A stretch of 64,000 nucleotides of DNA. It comes from SLRI01 sp964576715 (GTDB lineage: Bacteria; Pseudomonadota; Alphaproteobacteria; Geminicoccales; Geminicoccaceae). Of the stretch, positions 45,143 through 54,916 are shown piece after piece. The notes under the pieces were generated by a model. The model ran no database searches and was not told where the DNA came from. It saw only the letters and a program-made list of their open reading frames with translations. The stretch lies in NCBI GenBank assembly GCA_964576715.1, contig CAZNWE010000005.1, forward strand, positions 23,919 to 87,918, in the 5' to 3' direction. The position numbers were made by a program, and so were the translations under genes. Position 1 is the first letter of the stretch. Every line of letters starts with the position of its first letter.

Positions 45143-45913
45143 CTAGGACTTCTTGGCGACGAGCTTGCCCATGACGTCGGCGAACTCGGTCGGGAACGGA
45201 AAGACGATCGTGTTGGTGCGGTCGGTCGCGATGTCGGAGAGCGCTGCGAGGTAGCGCAGCTGCATGGCTTCCGGTACCTGGGTCAAGACTTTACCGGCAT
45301 CGACCAGGCGTTCGGCGGCCTGGTACTCGCCCTCGGCGTTGATCACCTTGGCCCGCCTGATCCGCTCGGCCTCGGCCTGCTTGGCGATCGCCCGGACCAT
45401 GGTCTCGTCGATGTCGACGTGCTTGACCTCGACATTGGCGACCTTGATTCCCCAGGCACCGGTCTGGCTGTCGAGAATCGCCTGGATGTCGTCGTTGATC
45501 TTGTCGCGCTCGGCCAGCATCTCGTCGAGCTCGTGCTTGCCGAGCACCGAGCGCAGCGTCGTCTGGGCGAGCTCGCTCGTCGCTGCGGCGAAATCCTCGA
45601 CCTGGATCACCGACTTGTCGGCCTCGATGATGCGGAAATAGATCACCGCGTTGACCTTGACCGAGACGTTGTCGCGGCTGATCACGTCCTGCGACGGGAC
45701 GTCGAGGACGCGGGTGCGCAGGTCGACCCGGACCATGGTCTGCAGACCGGGGATGAGCAAGATCAGGCCCGGGCCCTTCACCTTCCAGAAGCGGCCGAGC
45801 ATGAAGACCACCGCCCGCTCGTACTCGCGCATGATCCTGAGCGAGATCAGGACGATGACGATCGGGACGATCAACAGCACGAAAAGCGGCTCGAAGAACA
45901 TGATCTCTCTCAT
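45143..45913 (-). CDS. Slipin (stomatin/prohibitin, SPFH) family protein
   Basis: 256 residues: one N-terminal membrane helix ([19 protein letters not shown]), the SPFH domain ([37 protein letters not shown]) and a C-terminal coiled coil ([23 protein letters not shown]). Slipins scaffold membrane microdomains and are substrates of NfeD-type proteases. It overlaps the NfeD gene by four bases (ATGA), the classic slipin-NfeD pairing. Confidence 0.94.
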   Translation of the reverse strand: MREIMFFEPLFVLLIVPIVIVLISLRIMREYERAVVFMLGRFWKVKGPGLILLIPGLQTMVRVDLRTRVLDVPSQDVISRDNVSVKVNAVIYFRIIEADKSVIQVEDFAAATSELAQTTLRSVLGKHELDEMLAERDKINDDIQAILDSQTGAWGIKVANVEVKHVDIDETMVRAIAKQAEAERIRRAKVINAEGEYQAAERLVDAGKVLTQVPEAMQLRYLAALSDIATDRTNTIVFPFPTEFADVMGKLVAKKS

Positions 45914-47268
45914 TGAGCTGGCGCGGCGGGCTCGACACGCAATGTCAGCCCGTCGCGCGATGCAACCTTGACCCTGGCACCGGGTGCCAGTGCTACCGGC
46001 CCGCGGGCGTGCCAGATCTCGCCCTCGAGCCGCACCTGGCCCTCGCCGTCCCGCCAGCTCACCACCTCGCCATGGCCATGTGCCACGGCCTCGGCACCGG
46101 TGACGACCGGCCGGTCGCGACCGCGCAGCACCATGCCGAGCGTGAGGAGGAAGACGCCGCTCAGCGACGCGGCGAGCGCGCCGACGAGGTAGGGCGAGAT
46201 GCCGAAGCCCGGCACGTCGGTGTCGACCAAGAGGATCGCCCCGGCGGTGAACGCGGCGATCCCGGTGATCCCGAGAATGCCGAAGCTCGGCGCGAACGCT
46301 TCGGCGACCACGAGCACCGTGCCGAGCAGGAGCAGGGCGACGCCGGCATAGCTTACCGGCAGCACCTGAAAGGCGTAGAGCCCGAGCAGCAGGCAGATCG
46401 CCCCGATCAGCCCGGGGCCGACCAGGCCTGGCGAGTAGAACTCGAAGATGATGCCATAGACGCCGATCAGCATCAGGATGGCGGCGACGTTGGGGTTGGT
46501 GATGATCGCCAGCAGCTGGTAGCGCCAGTCCGGCGCGATCGTCTGGACGCTGGCGTCGGCACTGCTGATGACGTGCGCACCGCGCTCGAGTTCGACCTCG
46601 CGGCCGTCGATCGCGGCCAGGAACTCGTCGAGGTTGCGGGCGACGAGATCGATGACCCCGGCATCCAGCGCTTCTTGATAGGTGAGGCTCTTGGCCTCGC
46701 GCACCGCGCGTTCGGCGAAGTCGGGGTCGCGGCCGCGCATCTCGGCGAGGGACCGCAGATAGGCCGCGGCGTCCTCGACGGCCTTGGCTTCGCTGGCCGA
46801 GCGCGGCGCCGAGGTCGCCTCCCCGTCCTCGCCTTCCTCCCCCTCGTCTGCGGGCTGGCCACCACCCGGAAAGCCGCCGCCACCCACCGGCACCGGTGTG
46901 GCGGCACCCAGATTGGTGCCGGGTGCCATGGCCGCGACGTGCGAGGCGTAGAGGATATAGGTGCCGGCACTGGCGGCCCGGGCACCCGACGGGGCGACAT
47001 AGGTGACGATCGGGATCGGCGCACCGATGATCGCATGGATGATCGCCCGCATCGAGGTGTCGAGCCCGCCCGGCGTGTCCATCCGCAGCACCACGAGATC
47101 GGCCCCGGCCGCTGCGGCCTGGTCGATCGACCGCGAGACGAAGTCGCTGGTGGCGGGGCCGATCGGCCCCTCGATCGGCACGACATGGACCACCGCGGCC
47201 CGCGTTTTTGCGACCGGTAAACCGAGAACGGCCACGATGACGGCCAAAAGTGCCACGATTCTCGCCAT
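45910..47268 (-). CDS. NfeD family membrane-bound serine protease (ClpP class)
   Basis: 452 residues: signal peptide, then a ClpP-like protease domain with [13 protein letters not shown], the nucleophile Ser in [14 protein letters not shown], and the Lys in [21 protein letters not shown]. Four or five membrane helices and a C-terminal OB-fold NfeD domain ([11 protein letters not shown]...LTLRVEP) follow. An acidic low-complexity insert ([15 protein letters not shown]) interrupts the protease domain. It cleaves the partner slipin encoded next to it. Confidence 0.92.
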   Translation of the reverse strand: MARIVALLAVIVAVLGLPVAKTRAAVVHVVPIEGPIGPATSDFVSRSIDQAAAAGADLVVLRMDTPGGLDTSMRAIIHAIIGAPIPIVTYVAPSGARAASAGTYILYASHVAAMAPGTNLGAATPVPVGGGGFPGGGQPADEGEEGEDGEATSAPRSASEAKAVEDAAAYLRSLAEMRGRDPDFAERAVREAKSLTYQEALDAGVIDLVARNLDEFLAAIDGREVELERGAHVISSADASVQTIAPDWRYQLLAIITNPNVAAILMLIGVYGIIFEFYSPGLVGPGLIGAICLLLGLYAFQVLPVSYAGVALLLLGTVLVVAEAFAPSFGILGITGIAAFTAGAILLVDTDVPGFGISPYLVGALAASLSGVFLLTLGMVLRGRDRPVVTGAEAVAHGHGEVVSWRDGEGQVRLEGEIWHARGPVALAPGARVKVASRDGLTLRVEPAAPAQ

Positions 47269-47313
47269 GCTCCGACAATCGTTGGTCGCGCTCTCGGCGT
47301 CAAGTGCAGCCGG

Positions 47314-48201
47314 TCAGTTCGCGAAAAAGGCGAGCAATCGGTCCAGCGTCGCCTCCGGTGCCTCCTCCGGCAGATAGTGGCCGCAGTCGAGCGCCTCGCC
47401 GTTGACCGGCCCCTCGGCCTTCTCACGCCAGGTCTCGAGCACGTCGAAATGCGCCTCCATCAGGCCCTGTTTGCCCCAGAGCACCAGGAGCGGGCAGGCG
47501 ATGCGCGCAGTTGCATCGGCCAGGTCGTGCTCGAGGTCGATGGTGGCCGCCGCCCGGTAGTCCTCGCAACTGCTGTGGATGGTCGCGGGATCGCTGAAGC
47601 AGCGCTCGTACTCGGCCATGGCCTCGGGATGCGCGAAGCCCGCGGACTTGCCGCCGGACCAGCTGCCGAGCTTGGCATGGAGGTAGTAGAGCGGGTCGCC
47701 ACCGATCAGCCGCTCGGGGAGGTCGAACGGCCGGGAGAGGAAGAACCAGTGATAGTAGCCCTCGGCGATCGCCTGGTTGGTCGCCTCGAACAGCGTCCGG
47801 GTCGGGACGATGTCGAGGACGGCGGCCTTCTCGACCTTGCCCGGATGATCGAGGCACAGCCGGTGGGTCACCCGGCCGCCGCGGTCGTGGCCGGCGAGCA
47901 TGAAGCGGTCGAAGCCGAGTTCTTCCATCACGTCGACCAGGTCGGCGGCCATCGCCCGCTTGCTCATCTGGCGGTGATCCGGGGTGGCCTCGGGCTTGCT
48001 GCTGTCGCCGTAGCCGCGCAGATCGGCGCAGACGACCGTGAACCGCTCGGCAAGGGCCGGCGCCACCCGATGCCACATCGCGTGGGTCTGCGGATAGCCG
48101 TGCAACAGGAGGAGCGGCGGGCCGCTGCCCTTGCGGCGGAGAAAGATCTCGGCGTCTCGGGTGGTGACGCGCTGGCTGGCGAAGCCTTCGAAAAGCGGCA
48201 C
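47314..48201 (-). CDS. Haloacetate-dehalogenase-like alpha/beta hydrolase
   Basis: 295 residues. The fluoroacetate-dehalogenase pattern is strong: nucleophile Asp in GHDRGGRVTHRLCLDHP, DLRGYGDSSKP, the halide-pocket His/Trp of YHWFFLSRPFDLPERLIGGDP and YYLHAKLGSWSGG, and terminal His in DCGHYLPEEAPE. It would hydrolyse C-halogen (possibly C-F) bonds of 2-haloacids; related epoxide hydrolases share the fold but have an extra Tyr pattern. GTG 48201 has GGAG eight bases upstream. Confidence 0.85.
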   Translation of the reverse strand: MPLFEGFASQRVTTRDAEIFLRRKGSGPPLLLLHGYPQTHAMWHRVAPALAERFTVVCADLRGYGDSSKPEATPDHRQMSKRAMAADLVDVMEELGFDRFMLAGHDRGGRVTHRLCLDHPGKVEKAAVLDIVPTRTLFEATNQAIAEGYYHWFFLSRPFDLPERLIGGDPLYYLHAKLGSWSGGKSAGFAHPEAMAEYERCFSDPATIHSSCEDYRAAATIDLEHDLADATARIACPLLVLWGKQGLMEAHFDVLETWREKAEGPVNGEALDCGHYLPEEAPEATLDRLLAFFAN

Positions 48202-48218
48202 GGCATTGGGCTCCAGGG

Positions 48219-49472
48219 TCAGGTCAGGGTCGGCAACCGGTCGTCCAGGGGATCGGCCCAGCTCGTGTTGGGGACCAGCGGGTACCAGTCGGGGCGCAAG
48301 GGATCACGGTCGTAGGAGTAGCCACCGAGCTTGCGATAGAGCTCGGCATAGCGCGCGACGCGCTCGGGATCGAGGCTGACGCCAAGGCCGGGCCCGTCCG
48401 GAACGGCGATGGCACCCTTGCGATAGGCGAGCTTGCCGCCCAGGATCACGTCGTCGGTCAGGTGATGGTAATGCGCGTCGCCGGCGAAGGTGAGGTTGGG
48501 CAGGACGGCCCCCAGATGCAGCATGGTCGCGAGCTGGATGCCGAGTTCGCCCGAGCTGTGCACGGCGATCCTGGTCTGCATGGTCTCGCAGATGCCGGCC
48601 GCCTTGATGCAGGGGCGAATGCCACCCCAGAAAGTGGTGTCCAGCAGGATCACGTCGATCGCCGGGTCGCGGATGTTGGCGGCGAGCTGCTCGAAATTGA
48701 CGACCACGGTGTTGGTCGCGGTCGGGATGCGCACGGCGCTTCTGACTTGGCGCATGCCGTTCAGGCCCCAGACCGGGTCCTCGTAATAGTCGTTGTTCAG
48801 GTCCTCGATGGCACGGCCGAAGCGGATCGCGTCCTCGAGCGGCAGGGCGGCGTTGGGGTCGTAGCGGACGCTGTCGCCGGGCAAGGCCTCGGCCATGGCG
48901 CGGTAGCAGGCCAGCTCGTAAGAAGGCGGGAAGACACCGCCCTTGAGCTTGTGGCTGGTGCAACCGTGCTCGGCCTTGAGCGCTCTGGCGTGCGTCACCA
49001 GCTGCTCGGCGGTCCGCACCTCGCCTGCCCGGACGGCGTCGGTCGGGTAGCGGAAGAAGAGGTAGGAGGCGAACGGTACGGCATCCCTGAGCTTGCCGCC
49101 GAGGAGATTGTAGACCGGCTGGTCCAGCGCCTTGCCGATGATGTCGAGGCAGGCGAACTCGAGCGCCGCCAGGTATTGGGTGCGGTTGTTGTAGAGGCTG
49201 GCGGTCGGGTTTGCGATCGCAAAGCGCAGGGCCTCGAGCTTGAAGACGTCGTGGCCGACGAGATAGCGCTCGAGACCCTTGAACGCGGCCACGGCGCTCT
49301 CGCCGCCACCGCCCATCTCGCCAAGCCCGGTGATCCCGGCATCGGTCTCGACCTCGACGATGGTCCGCACGAACCGCCCCCAATGACAGCCGTTGGCGTG
49401 GCGCAAGGGGGCCTCGAGCGGCACGGTGACGGTGGTCGGGCGGATTCGGGTGACGCGGATGGGCTTGGGCAT
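48219..49472 (-). CDS. Glucarate-dehydratase-like enolase-superfamily enzyme
   Basis: 417 residues of mandelate racemase/muconate lactonising type. The KxK base is HKLKGG, metal ligands are in [17 protein letters not shown] and ATNTVVVNF, and the second base is in [11 protein letters not shown], the pattern of glucarate dehydratase and relatives. It would dehydrate an aldaric or aldonic acid to a 2-keto-3-deoxy acid. Near the lactonase and sugar ABC genes it fits a non-phosphorylative sugar pathway, though a toxin-antitoxin pair and a relic lie between. Confidence 0.88.
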   Translation of the reverse strand: MPKPIRVTRIRPTTVTVPLEAPLRHANGCHWGRFVRTIVEVETDAGITGLGEMGGGGESAVAAFKGLERYLVGHDVFKLEALRFAIANPTASLYNNRTQYLAALEFACLDIIGKALDQPVYNLLGGKLRDAVPFASYLFFRYPTDAVRAGEVRTAEQLVTHARALKAEHGCTSHKLKGGVFPPSYELACYRAMAEALPGDSVRYDPNAALPLEDAIRFGRAIEDLNNDYYEDPVWGLNGMRQVRSAVRIPTATNTVVVNFEQLAANIRDPAIDVILLDTTFWGGIRPCIKAAGICETMQTRIAVHSSGELGIQLATMLHLGAVLPNLTFAGDAHYHHLTDDVILGGKLAYRKGAIAVPDGPGLGVSLDPERVARYAELYRKLGGYSYDRDPLRPDWYPLVPNTSWADPLDDRLPTLT

Positions 49473-49548
49473 GGGAGCGCGTCTTTCGGCGATTGTCGAT
49501 TGCGTGTCTGAAGTATATCTTAGCCTAGGTTTGGGATATTCGGGAACG

Positions 49549-49800
49549 ATGATGCCGCTCTACATCAAGGACGACAAGGTGGCCGTGCTGGCGCGCGATC
49601 TCGCCAAGCGCAAGCAGTGCACGGTGACCGATGTTGTGCGGCTGGCGCTGGAGCGCGAGGCACGCGAGCTGGCGGCCGAGGACGAGGCGTTCTGGCGCGA
49701 GCTTCGTGAGATGCAGAACATCGTCCGTCAGGAATGGCGCGGGCCGCGCACCTCCAATCACGATTTTCTCTACGACGAGAAGGGTGACCCGATCCTTTGA
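49549..49800 (+). CDS. VapB-like antitoxin
   Basis: 83 residues, Rv0623-like (PF07704-type) transcription-factor fold: [37 protein letters not shown] is the ribbon-helix-helix-like DNA-binding N-terminus, and an acidic C-terminus ([15 protein letters not shown]) should wrap the toxin. The upstream 49505-49545 carries ATATC...GATAT half-sites that may be its own operator. Its stop overlaps the toxin start. Confidence 0.9.
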   Translation: MMPLYIKDDKVAVLARDLAKRKQCTVTDVVRLALEREARELAAEDEAFWRELREMQNIVRQEWRGPRTSNHDFLYDEKGDPIL

Positions 49801-50207
49801 CCGTGGTCGTGGACACGTCGGCGATCCTGGCGATCCTCAACGAGGAAGCCGAGGCGACGACGTTTGCCCGCCTCTTGCGAGCCGCCGCCGGCCACTCGTT
49901 CATGTCGGCGGGCAATGCGATCGAGGCCCATCGCGTGATGCTGTCGCGGGCCGGTGGCAGGGCGGACGCGCAGCTCGATCGTTTCCTCCGCCATTTTGCT
50001 CTCCACATCGCCCCGGTCGATGCCGTCCAGGTCGAGCTCGCCCGCGACGGGATGGAGCGGTTCGGCAAGGGCAGGCGTGCCGCACCGGCGGTGCTCAATT
50101 TCGGTGATCTTTTCGCCTATGCCCTGGCCCGCTCCCTCGATGCGCCGCTGCTCTTCAAGGGCGGCGACTTCGCCCAGACCGACATCGTGCCGGCCTGGAC
50201 CGCCTGA
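49797..50207 (+). CDS. VapC-like PIN-domain ribonuclease toxin
   Basis: 136 residues. The four acidic PIN residues are visible: Asp in VVVDTSAILAIL, Glu in NAIEAHRV, Asp in NFGDLFAYALA and Asp in LLFKGGDF. It should cleave RNA when freed from the antitoxin. TTG 49797 overlaps the antitoxin TGA; GTG 49803 is the alternative start. The pair sits between sugar-catabolism genes. Confidence 0.9.
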   Translation: MTVVVDTSAILAILNEEAEATTFARLLRAAAGHSFMSAGNAIEAHRVMLSRAGGRADAQLDRFLRHFALHIAPVDAVQVELARDGMERFGKGRRAAPAVLNFGDLFAYALARSLDAPLLFKGGDFAQTDIVPAWTA

Positions 50208-50224
50208 GCCCGACGCCCGGTGCA

Positions 50225-50585
50225 TCAGTGGCCATTCTTGGCCGTGGCGAGGCGCAGTCCCTCGGCAGCGGCTTCGATGATCGTCAGAATCGTCGGCTCG
50301 GCGCGCTGCCGCCGGTGGGCCCGGGGTGCCGTGGTCGCGTGCTGCCTGCATCGCGACGAGCGCCGCAGCGATCGCACCTTGGCCCTGCCGCACGCCCGGC
50401 TTCAGCCGCGTATCCACGAGATCGTCGGCGGCCGGGACGTTGATCGCCTCCCTGACCGCCGTGCGCGAGGCCTGGAACGCGTCCATGACCTCGACCTTGC
50501 GCCGCAGATCGGTGCCGGGCGCCGGCGTAGCGCCGACGATCCGTCGGCCGATCAGCTCGACCAGACGGCTACTCAGGTCATCCAC
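50225..50585 (-). pseudogene. GntR/FadR-type regulator relic, C-terminal part lost
   Basis: The frame from GTG 50585 reads VDDLSSRLVELIGRRIVGA...VMDAFQASRTAVREAINVPAADDLVDTRLKPGVR, a recognisable FadR-type winged helix. After about 68 residues the ligand-binding domain is missing, and the sequence becomes unrelated. In another frame the 3' end reads AEPTILTIIEAAAEGLRLAT up to a TGA (50225-50227), which may be the tail of a second, different gene. A deletion joining two genes explains this best. It overlaps the 3' end of the SDR gene by 13 bases. Confidence 0.65.
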
Positions 50586-51331
50586 CAGCCGCCGTCGACG
50601 ACAAGGTTCTGGCCGGTGATGAAGCGGGCCCGGTCGGAGACCAAAAAGAGGATGGCCTCGGCGACGTCCTCGGGCGAGCCCCGGTATTTCAACGCCTGGT
50701 GATCGAGCAGGTATTTTTCATAAGTCTCGAGCTGATCGGCCCAGACCTCCTTTTCGAGCGGTGTGGGGATCGCCCCGGGGCTCACCGCGTTGACCCGGAT
50801 GTTGAACGGGCCGAGTTCGCGGGCGAGCGAGCGGGTGAAGGCCAAAAGCGTGCCCTTGGACGAGACATAGGCGGTGAAGTCCTTCCAGCCGCCGTTCAGG
50901 GTGACCGAGCAAATCTGCACGATCTGGCCCCAGCCCTTGTTCTTCATCGACGGCACGATGGCCTGGGCCAGGGCCACGGCCGAGGTGGCGTTGACGTCCT
51001 GGGTCTTCTGCCACGCGGCGAGATCGTAGCCGTCGATCGGCTGCATCGGGTTGATCGCGGCGTTGTTGACCAGAATGTCGATGCCGCCGACCTCCTCGTC
51101 GAGCTTCTGCACCAGCGCCTTGGCGGCTGCCGGATCGGCGAGATCGGCTTCGACGAAGCGCAGCCGACCGGCGCCGGACGACACCTGGGCCGCCAGCTTG
51201 TCCACCACCTCGCCGCCCTTGATGTCGAGCATCAAGATGTCCGCCCCTGCCCTCGCCAAAGCCACGCTCTCGGCCTGGCCGAGGCCGCCTGTTGCACCGG
51301 TGACGAGTGCGGTCCTGCCCTTGTGCTCCAT
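50573..51331 (-). CDS. SDR-family oxidoreductase, probable sugar dehydrogenase
   Basis: 252 residues. NAD(P)-binding TGATGGLG, the NNAA motif, and the catalytic Ser/Tyr/Lys (QICSVT, YVSSK) are intact, with the usual PG (SPGAIPTPL) and C-terminal GGWWMT. In an operon with a sugar ABC transporter and near an SMP-30 lactonase, it probably oxidises an aldose at C1 to its lactone. The last gene before it is the ABC ATPase (21 bases). Confidence 0.92.
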   Translation of the reverse strand: MEHKGRTALVTGATGGLGQAESVALARAGADILMLDIKGGEVVDKLAAQVSSGAGRLRFVEADLADPAAAKALVQKLDEEVGGIDILVNNAAINPMQPIDGYDLAAWQKTQDVNATSAVALAQAIVPSMKNKGWGQIVQICSVTLNGGWKDFTAYVSSKGTLLAFTRSLARELGPFNIRVNAVSPGAIPTPLEKEVWADQLETYEKYLLDHQALKYRGSPEDVAEAILFLVSDRARFITGQNLVVDGGWWMT

Positions 51332-51352
51332 ATCGCTGCCTCCCTGCTCCGC

Positions 51353-52144
51353 TCAGACGATCAGTTCGGTGAGTTCGTCGATCGAGGTGTCGTTCTTCAT
51401 GATGTCGGCGATCTTTTCGCCCCGTGCCATCGCCACGATCCGATCCGCGATCGGGAAGATGTGGTGCAGGTTGTGGCTGATGAAGATCGAGCCGATGCCC
51501 TGCTCCTTCAACGACAACACGTAGTCGAGGACCTTGTTGGTCTCCTTGACCGAGAGATGATTGGTCGGCTCGTCCAGGATCAGGAGTTTGGACTTGAAAT
51601 ACATGGCGCGTGCTATGGCGACCGACTGGCGCTGGCCGCCGGAGAGCTCCTCGACGGGCGTATCGGGCGAGCGCTCGGTGAGGTCGATATTGGTCAAGGA
51701 GCGGGTGGCATGGTCGACCATGGTGCGGCGGTCCATCAGGCCGAACGGGCCGATCCTGAAGCGGGTCAACGGCTCGCGGCCGATGAACATGTTCCGGGCG
51801 ATCGACATCTGCGGGACCATGGCGGTGTACTGGTAGATGGTCTCGATGCCGCGCGCCATGGCCTCCCTCGGGGTCCTGAGCTGGACCTCCTTGCCCTCGA
51901 TGAAGATCCTGCCGCCGTCCGGCGGATGGGCACCCGAGAGCACCTTGATCAGCGTCGACTTGCCCGCACCATTGTCGCCGACGAGCCCGACGATCTCGCC
52001 GGTCTCGGCGTGGAAATCGACGGTCTTGAGCGCATGCACCCCGCCATACCACTTCTCCAGCCCGTCGCAGCGGATCAGCGCATCGGGACCCGGCTGGACG
52101 AAGCGGTCCTTCGGCAGGACGTGCTCGTGGAGGATTTCGACCAT
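51353..52144 (-). CDS. Sugar ABC transporter ATP-binding protein (CUT2, FrcA-like)
   Basis: 263 residues, a single ATPase domain as in FrcA rather than the double RbsA. Walker A VGDNGAGKST, YQYTAMVPQMS Q-loop region, signature LSGGQRQSVAIARAM, Walker B LLILDEPTNHLSV and ISHNLHH are intact. It drives the permease encoded 11 bases upstream. It belongs to the family that imports pentoses, fructose or related sugars. Confidence 0.93.
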   Translation of the reverse strand: MVEILHEHVLPKDRFVQPGPDALIRCDGLEKWYGGVHALKTVDFHAETGEIVGLVGDNGAGKSTLIKVLSGAHPPDGGRIFIEGKEVQLRTPREAMARGIETIYQYTAMVPQMSIARNMFIGREPLTRFRIGPFGLMDRRTMVDHATRSLTNIDLTERSPDTPVEELSGGQRQSVAIARAMYFKSKLLILDEPTNHLSVKETNKVLDYVLSLKEQGIGSIFISHNLHHIFPIADRIVAMARGEKIADIMKNDTSIDELTELIV

Positions 52145-52155
52145 GCCGCGCCCGC

Positions 52156-53115
52156 CTAGTGCATGCGCCGGGCGCGGCTGCGCACCCAGATGTTCAAGAT
52201 GACCGCGGTGATGGTCAAGGCACCGATGGCGAAGCGAAACCAGTTGGCATCGACCCTGGCCATGACCAGGCCATTGTCGATGACCCGGATGAGGCCGGTG
52301 CCGACGATGAAGCCGATCATCGAGCCGATGCCGCCGGTCAAGGCGGTGCCGCCGATCACCGCCGCGGCGATCGCCTGCAGCTCAAGGCCTTCGCCGAGGG
52401 ACGGCAAGGCGGAGCGCAAGCGGAAGGTGGTGATCATGCCGGCAAAGCCCGCCATGAAGCTGCAGAGCATGAAGCAGGCCAGCTTCACCCGCCTCGTGTC
52501 GATGCCCATGTCGGCGGCGGCCTGGCGCTGGCCGCCGGTGGCGAAGATCCAGTTGCCGAGATTGGCGTAGTGCAGCGTGATGCCGAGGATCAGCGCGAAG
52601 CCCGTGAACCAGAGCATCGAGCTGCGGAACAGGCCGAGATCGGCGACGAAGGCGGCGGTCGGCAGGTCGGCCGGGAACGGCGGCGGGAAGCCGCCGGAGA
52701 GCACGGTGGCGAGCGAGCGGGCCATGAACAGCATGCCGAGCGTGGTCACGAAGCTCGGGATGTTGAAGGTGAGCGTGATCCAGCCATTGATGTAGCCGAC
52801 CGCGAGCGCCGCGACGAAGCCGAGCAGGATCGCGGCAAAGGGATCGAGGCCCCAGCGGCCGACGGCGACGACGATGACCATGGGTACGAGGGCGAAGACC
52901 GAACCCACCGAGAGGTCGAACTCGCCCGCGATCATCAGGATGCCCACACCGAGGACGATGATACCGAGCTCCGGCAGGGCGAAGGCGAGGACGCGCGTGT
53001 TGGCGTAGGTCGCAAATTGCGGCGCATAGAGCGTGAAGCCGGCGACGACCACGGCCAGCATGACGATGGCGGTGATCTCGGGTCGCGATAGGAGTGCCTT
53101 GAAGACCCGCTGCAT
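52156..53115 (-). CDS. Sugar ABC transporter permease (CUT2, RbsC/FrcC-like)
   Basis: 319 residues, about nine hydrophobic helices. The BPD-transp-2 signature GEFDLSVGSVFALVPMVIV and the later GGTALTGGIGSMIGFIVGTGLIRVIDNGL are intact. It forms the inner-membrane channel for the sugar bound by the upstream binding protein, 66 bases away. Confidence 0.93.
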   Translation of the reverse strand: MQRVFKALLSRPEITAIVMLAVVVAGFTLYAPQFATYANTRVLAFALPELGIIVLGVGILMIAGEFDLSVGSVFALVPMVIVVAVGRWGLDPFAAILLGFVAALAVGYINGWITLTFNIPSFVTTLGMLFMARSLATVLSGGFPPPFPADLPTAAFVADLGLFRSSMLWFTGFALILGITLHYANLGNWIFATGGQRQAAADMGIDTRRVKLACFMLCSFMAGFAGMITTFRLRSALPSLGEGLELQAIAAAVIGGTALTGGIGSMIGFIVGTGLIRVIDNGLVMARVDANWFRFAIGALTITAVILNIWVRSRARRMH

Positions 53116-53181
53116 GAATCGGTCCGGGTGAGCGGCCCGGGCCGCCGCTCCTGGCAGCCCGGGCGGCGCGGTCGAAGGGGG

Positions 53182-54147
53182 CTAGCGGATGCCCTGGGCG
53201 GAGAGCTCGAGCAGGGCCTCGACGTCGTCCGGGTAGATCATCGCCTTGCCGGTATCGATGTCGAAGGGCGGGAACCGGTAGGTGTTGAGCAGGTGGAGCT
53301 GCATGACCGGATAAAAGCCCTGCAGGTAGGGCTGCTGGTCGACCGTCACCTGGATGAACGCGTTGCCCATCTCCTCCATGACCACCGGCACGAGGTCGAA
53401 GCCGGCGAGCAGGGGATCGCCGGCCTCGCGGCCGAGATCGCGCATCGACACGGCGACCCCGGCCATCCAGTAGCCGGTGTCGAAATAGGCGGTGGTCGGC
53501 GTCGACTGCAGGTAGGCGGCGACCCTGGAGCCGACGGCCGAGAGGTCGAGACCGGCATCGATGCGTTCGTAGCTGACCTCGCGGTCGGGGTTGGCGGCGA
53601 TGTACTCGTCCATGAAGCGCTGGATGCCGGCAGCACGCTGTTCCGACCAGACCTGGCCCGGGCCGTTGACGCCGATCAGCACGTGGATCGGCCCCTCGGC
53701 GGGGAAGTTCGCGCTTTGCGCCTGGGCGAGTTCGTAACCGGCGGCCTCGAGGTCCTGGCCGACATAGGCGAGCCGGAAGGCGCCATCCGGGTGGTCGACA
53801 TTCGAGGCGATGATCGGGATGCCGGCCTCGGTGGCGCGGGTCAGCGCCTCGTCGAAGATGTTGCCGCCGGCGAAGGTGTTGATGATGCCGTCCGGCTGTT
53901 GGGCGATCGCCGCCTCCAGATTGTTGAGCTGCTCCTGGAAATTGCCGTCCTGCTGCAGGAAGACCAACTGGCAGTCGGCCTCGATCAGCGCGCAGGCATC
54001 GTCCATGCCGCGCTTGACCGCCTGCCAGAACACGTTGGTGGGCGTCGAATGCATGATGTAGGAATAGCGCTCCTGCGCCATTGCGGCGCCGCTGCCGAGG
54101 CTGAGCACCATCACGGCGACCCCGCCCATGGTTAAAAGCTTGCGCAT
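53182..54147 (-). CDS. Sugar ABC transporter substrate-binding protein
   Basis: 321 residues: signal peptide (LLTMGGVAVMVLSLGSGAAMA), then a periplasmic-binding-protein type I fold (SYIMHSTPTNVFWQAVKRGMDDA, PDGIINTFAGGNIFDEALTRA, IPIIASNVDHPDG, AGFDLVPVVMEEMGNAFIQVTVDQQPYLQG). The sugar cannot be told from sequence. It heads a minus-strand operon with permease, ATPase and SDR; the 154 bases between its start and the divergent VOC gene should hold both promoters. Confidence 0.92.
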   Translation of the reverse strand: MRKLLTMGGVAVMVLSLGSGAAMAQERYSYIMHSTPTNVFWQAVKRGMDDACALIEADCQLVFLQQDGNFQEQLNNLEAAIAQQPDGIINTFAGGNIFDEALTRATEAGIPIIASNVDHPDGAFRLAYVGQDLEAAGYELAQAQSANFPAEGPIHVLIGVNGPGQVWSEQRAAGIQRFMDEYIAANPDREVSYERIDAGLDLSAVGSRVAAYLQSTPTTAYFDTGYWMAGVAVSMRDLGREAGDPLLAGFDLVPVVMEEMGNAFIQVTVDQQPYLQGFYPVMQLHLLNTYRFPPFDIDTGKAMIYPDDVEALLELSAQGIR

Positions 54148-54301
54148 CCCGTGACCTCCCTGGTTGTGCCAGCGCTTCGACCTGGCGGGTGGAAGCTAAG
54201 GGGCTGCGAGCGGTGCTGCAAGCAGGGATCGTATCCCATTCGCGCGCGGCCCGCTGGTCGGCGGGAACCGGCTGGTCGGCGGAAAGAAGCGGAGCCGGAC
54301 G

Positions 54302-54916
54302 ATGTTGAGCCATGTGACGATCGGCACCGACGACCTGGATCGGGCCAAGGCCTTCTACGACCCGGTGATCGCCACGCTCGGCATCGCCTGCATCGTCGAC
54401 GAGCCGGCCAACGGGCTGGTCGGCTATGCCGAAGGGCCCGAGAGCGTGCCGCAGGTCTACCTGATCCGCCCGATCGACGGCCGGCCTGCGGCGGTCGGCA
54501 ACGGCCAGACCTTCGCCTTTGTCGCCGGCGACCGGGCCACTGTCCGGGCGTTTCATGCCGCCGCGCTCAGGGCGGGTGGCCGTTGCGAGGGCCCGCCCGG
54601 GCTGCGGCCGCACTACCACCCGGACGACTATGGTGCTCATGTCCGCGATCCGGATGGCCACAAGATCGCCTGCGTCTGCCACCTGGCGGAGGGCGGAGCG
54701 CGGGTTGCCAGCCCTGCCCCCGGACGCCATAGTCCGGGCCAACATCGACAAGCGGTGGCAGGGAGTGCTGGCAATGCGGATCGAGATCGCGGTCGATGCC
54801 CAAAACGGCGTCGGCGAGGGGCCGTTCTGGGACGAGATCGAGGGCCTGCTCTGGTGGGTCGACATCGCCGGCAAGCGGCTGCATCGCTGGCGACCCGCCA
54901 CGGGCGAGCGCCATGA
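54302..54916 (+). CDS. VOC-family protein with run-on C-terminus overlapping the next gene
   Basis: 204 residues. The VOC domain (SHVTIGTDDLDRAKAFYDPVIATLG to HVRDPDGHKIACVCHLAEG) ends near residue 130, where the family normally stops. The frame then runs on 74 residues of Arg-rich, non-homologous sequence, overlapping the lactonase gene by 143 bases. The natural stop seems lost, or the extension is tolerated. Function unknown; it is divergent from the sugar-transport operon. Confidence 0.8.
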   Translation: MLSHVTIGTDDLDRAKAFYDPVIATLGIACIVDEPANGLVGYAEGPESVPQVYLIRPIDGRPAAVGNGQTFAFVAGDRATVRAFHAAALRAGGRCEGPPGLRPHYHPDDYGAHVRDPDGHKIACVCHLAEGGARVASPAPGRHSPGQHRQAVAGSAGNADRDRGRCPKRRRRGAVLGRDRGPALVGRHRRQAAASLATRHGRAP

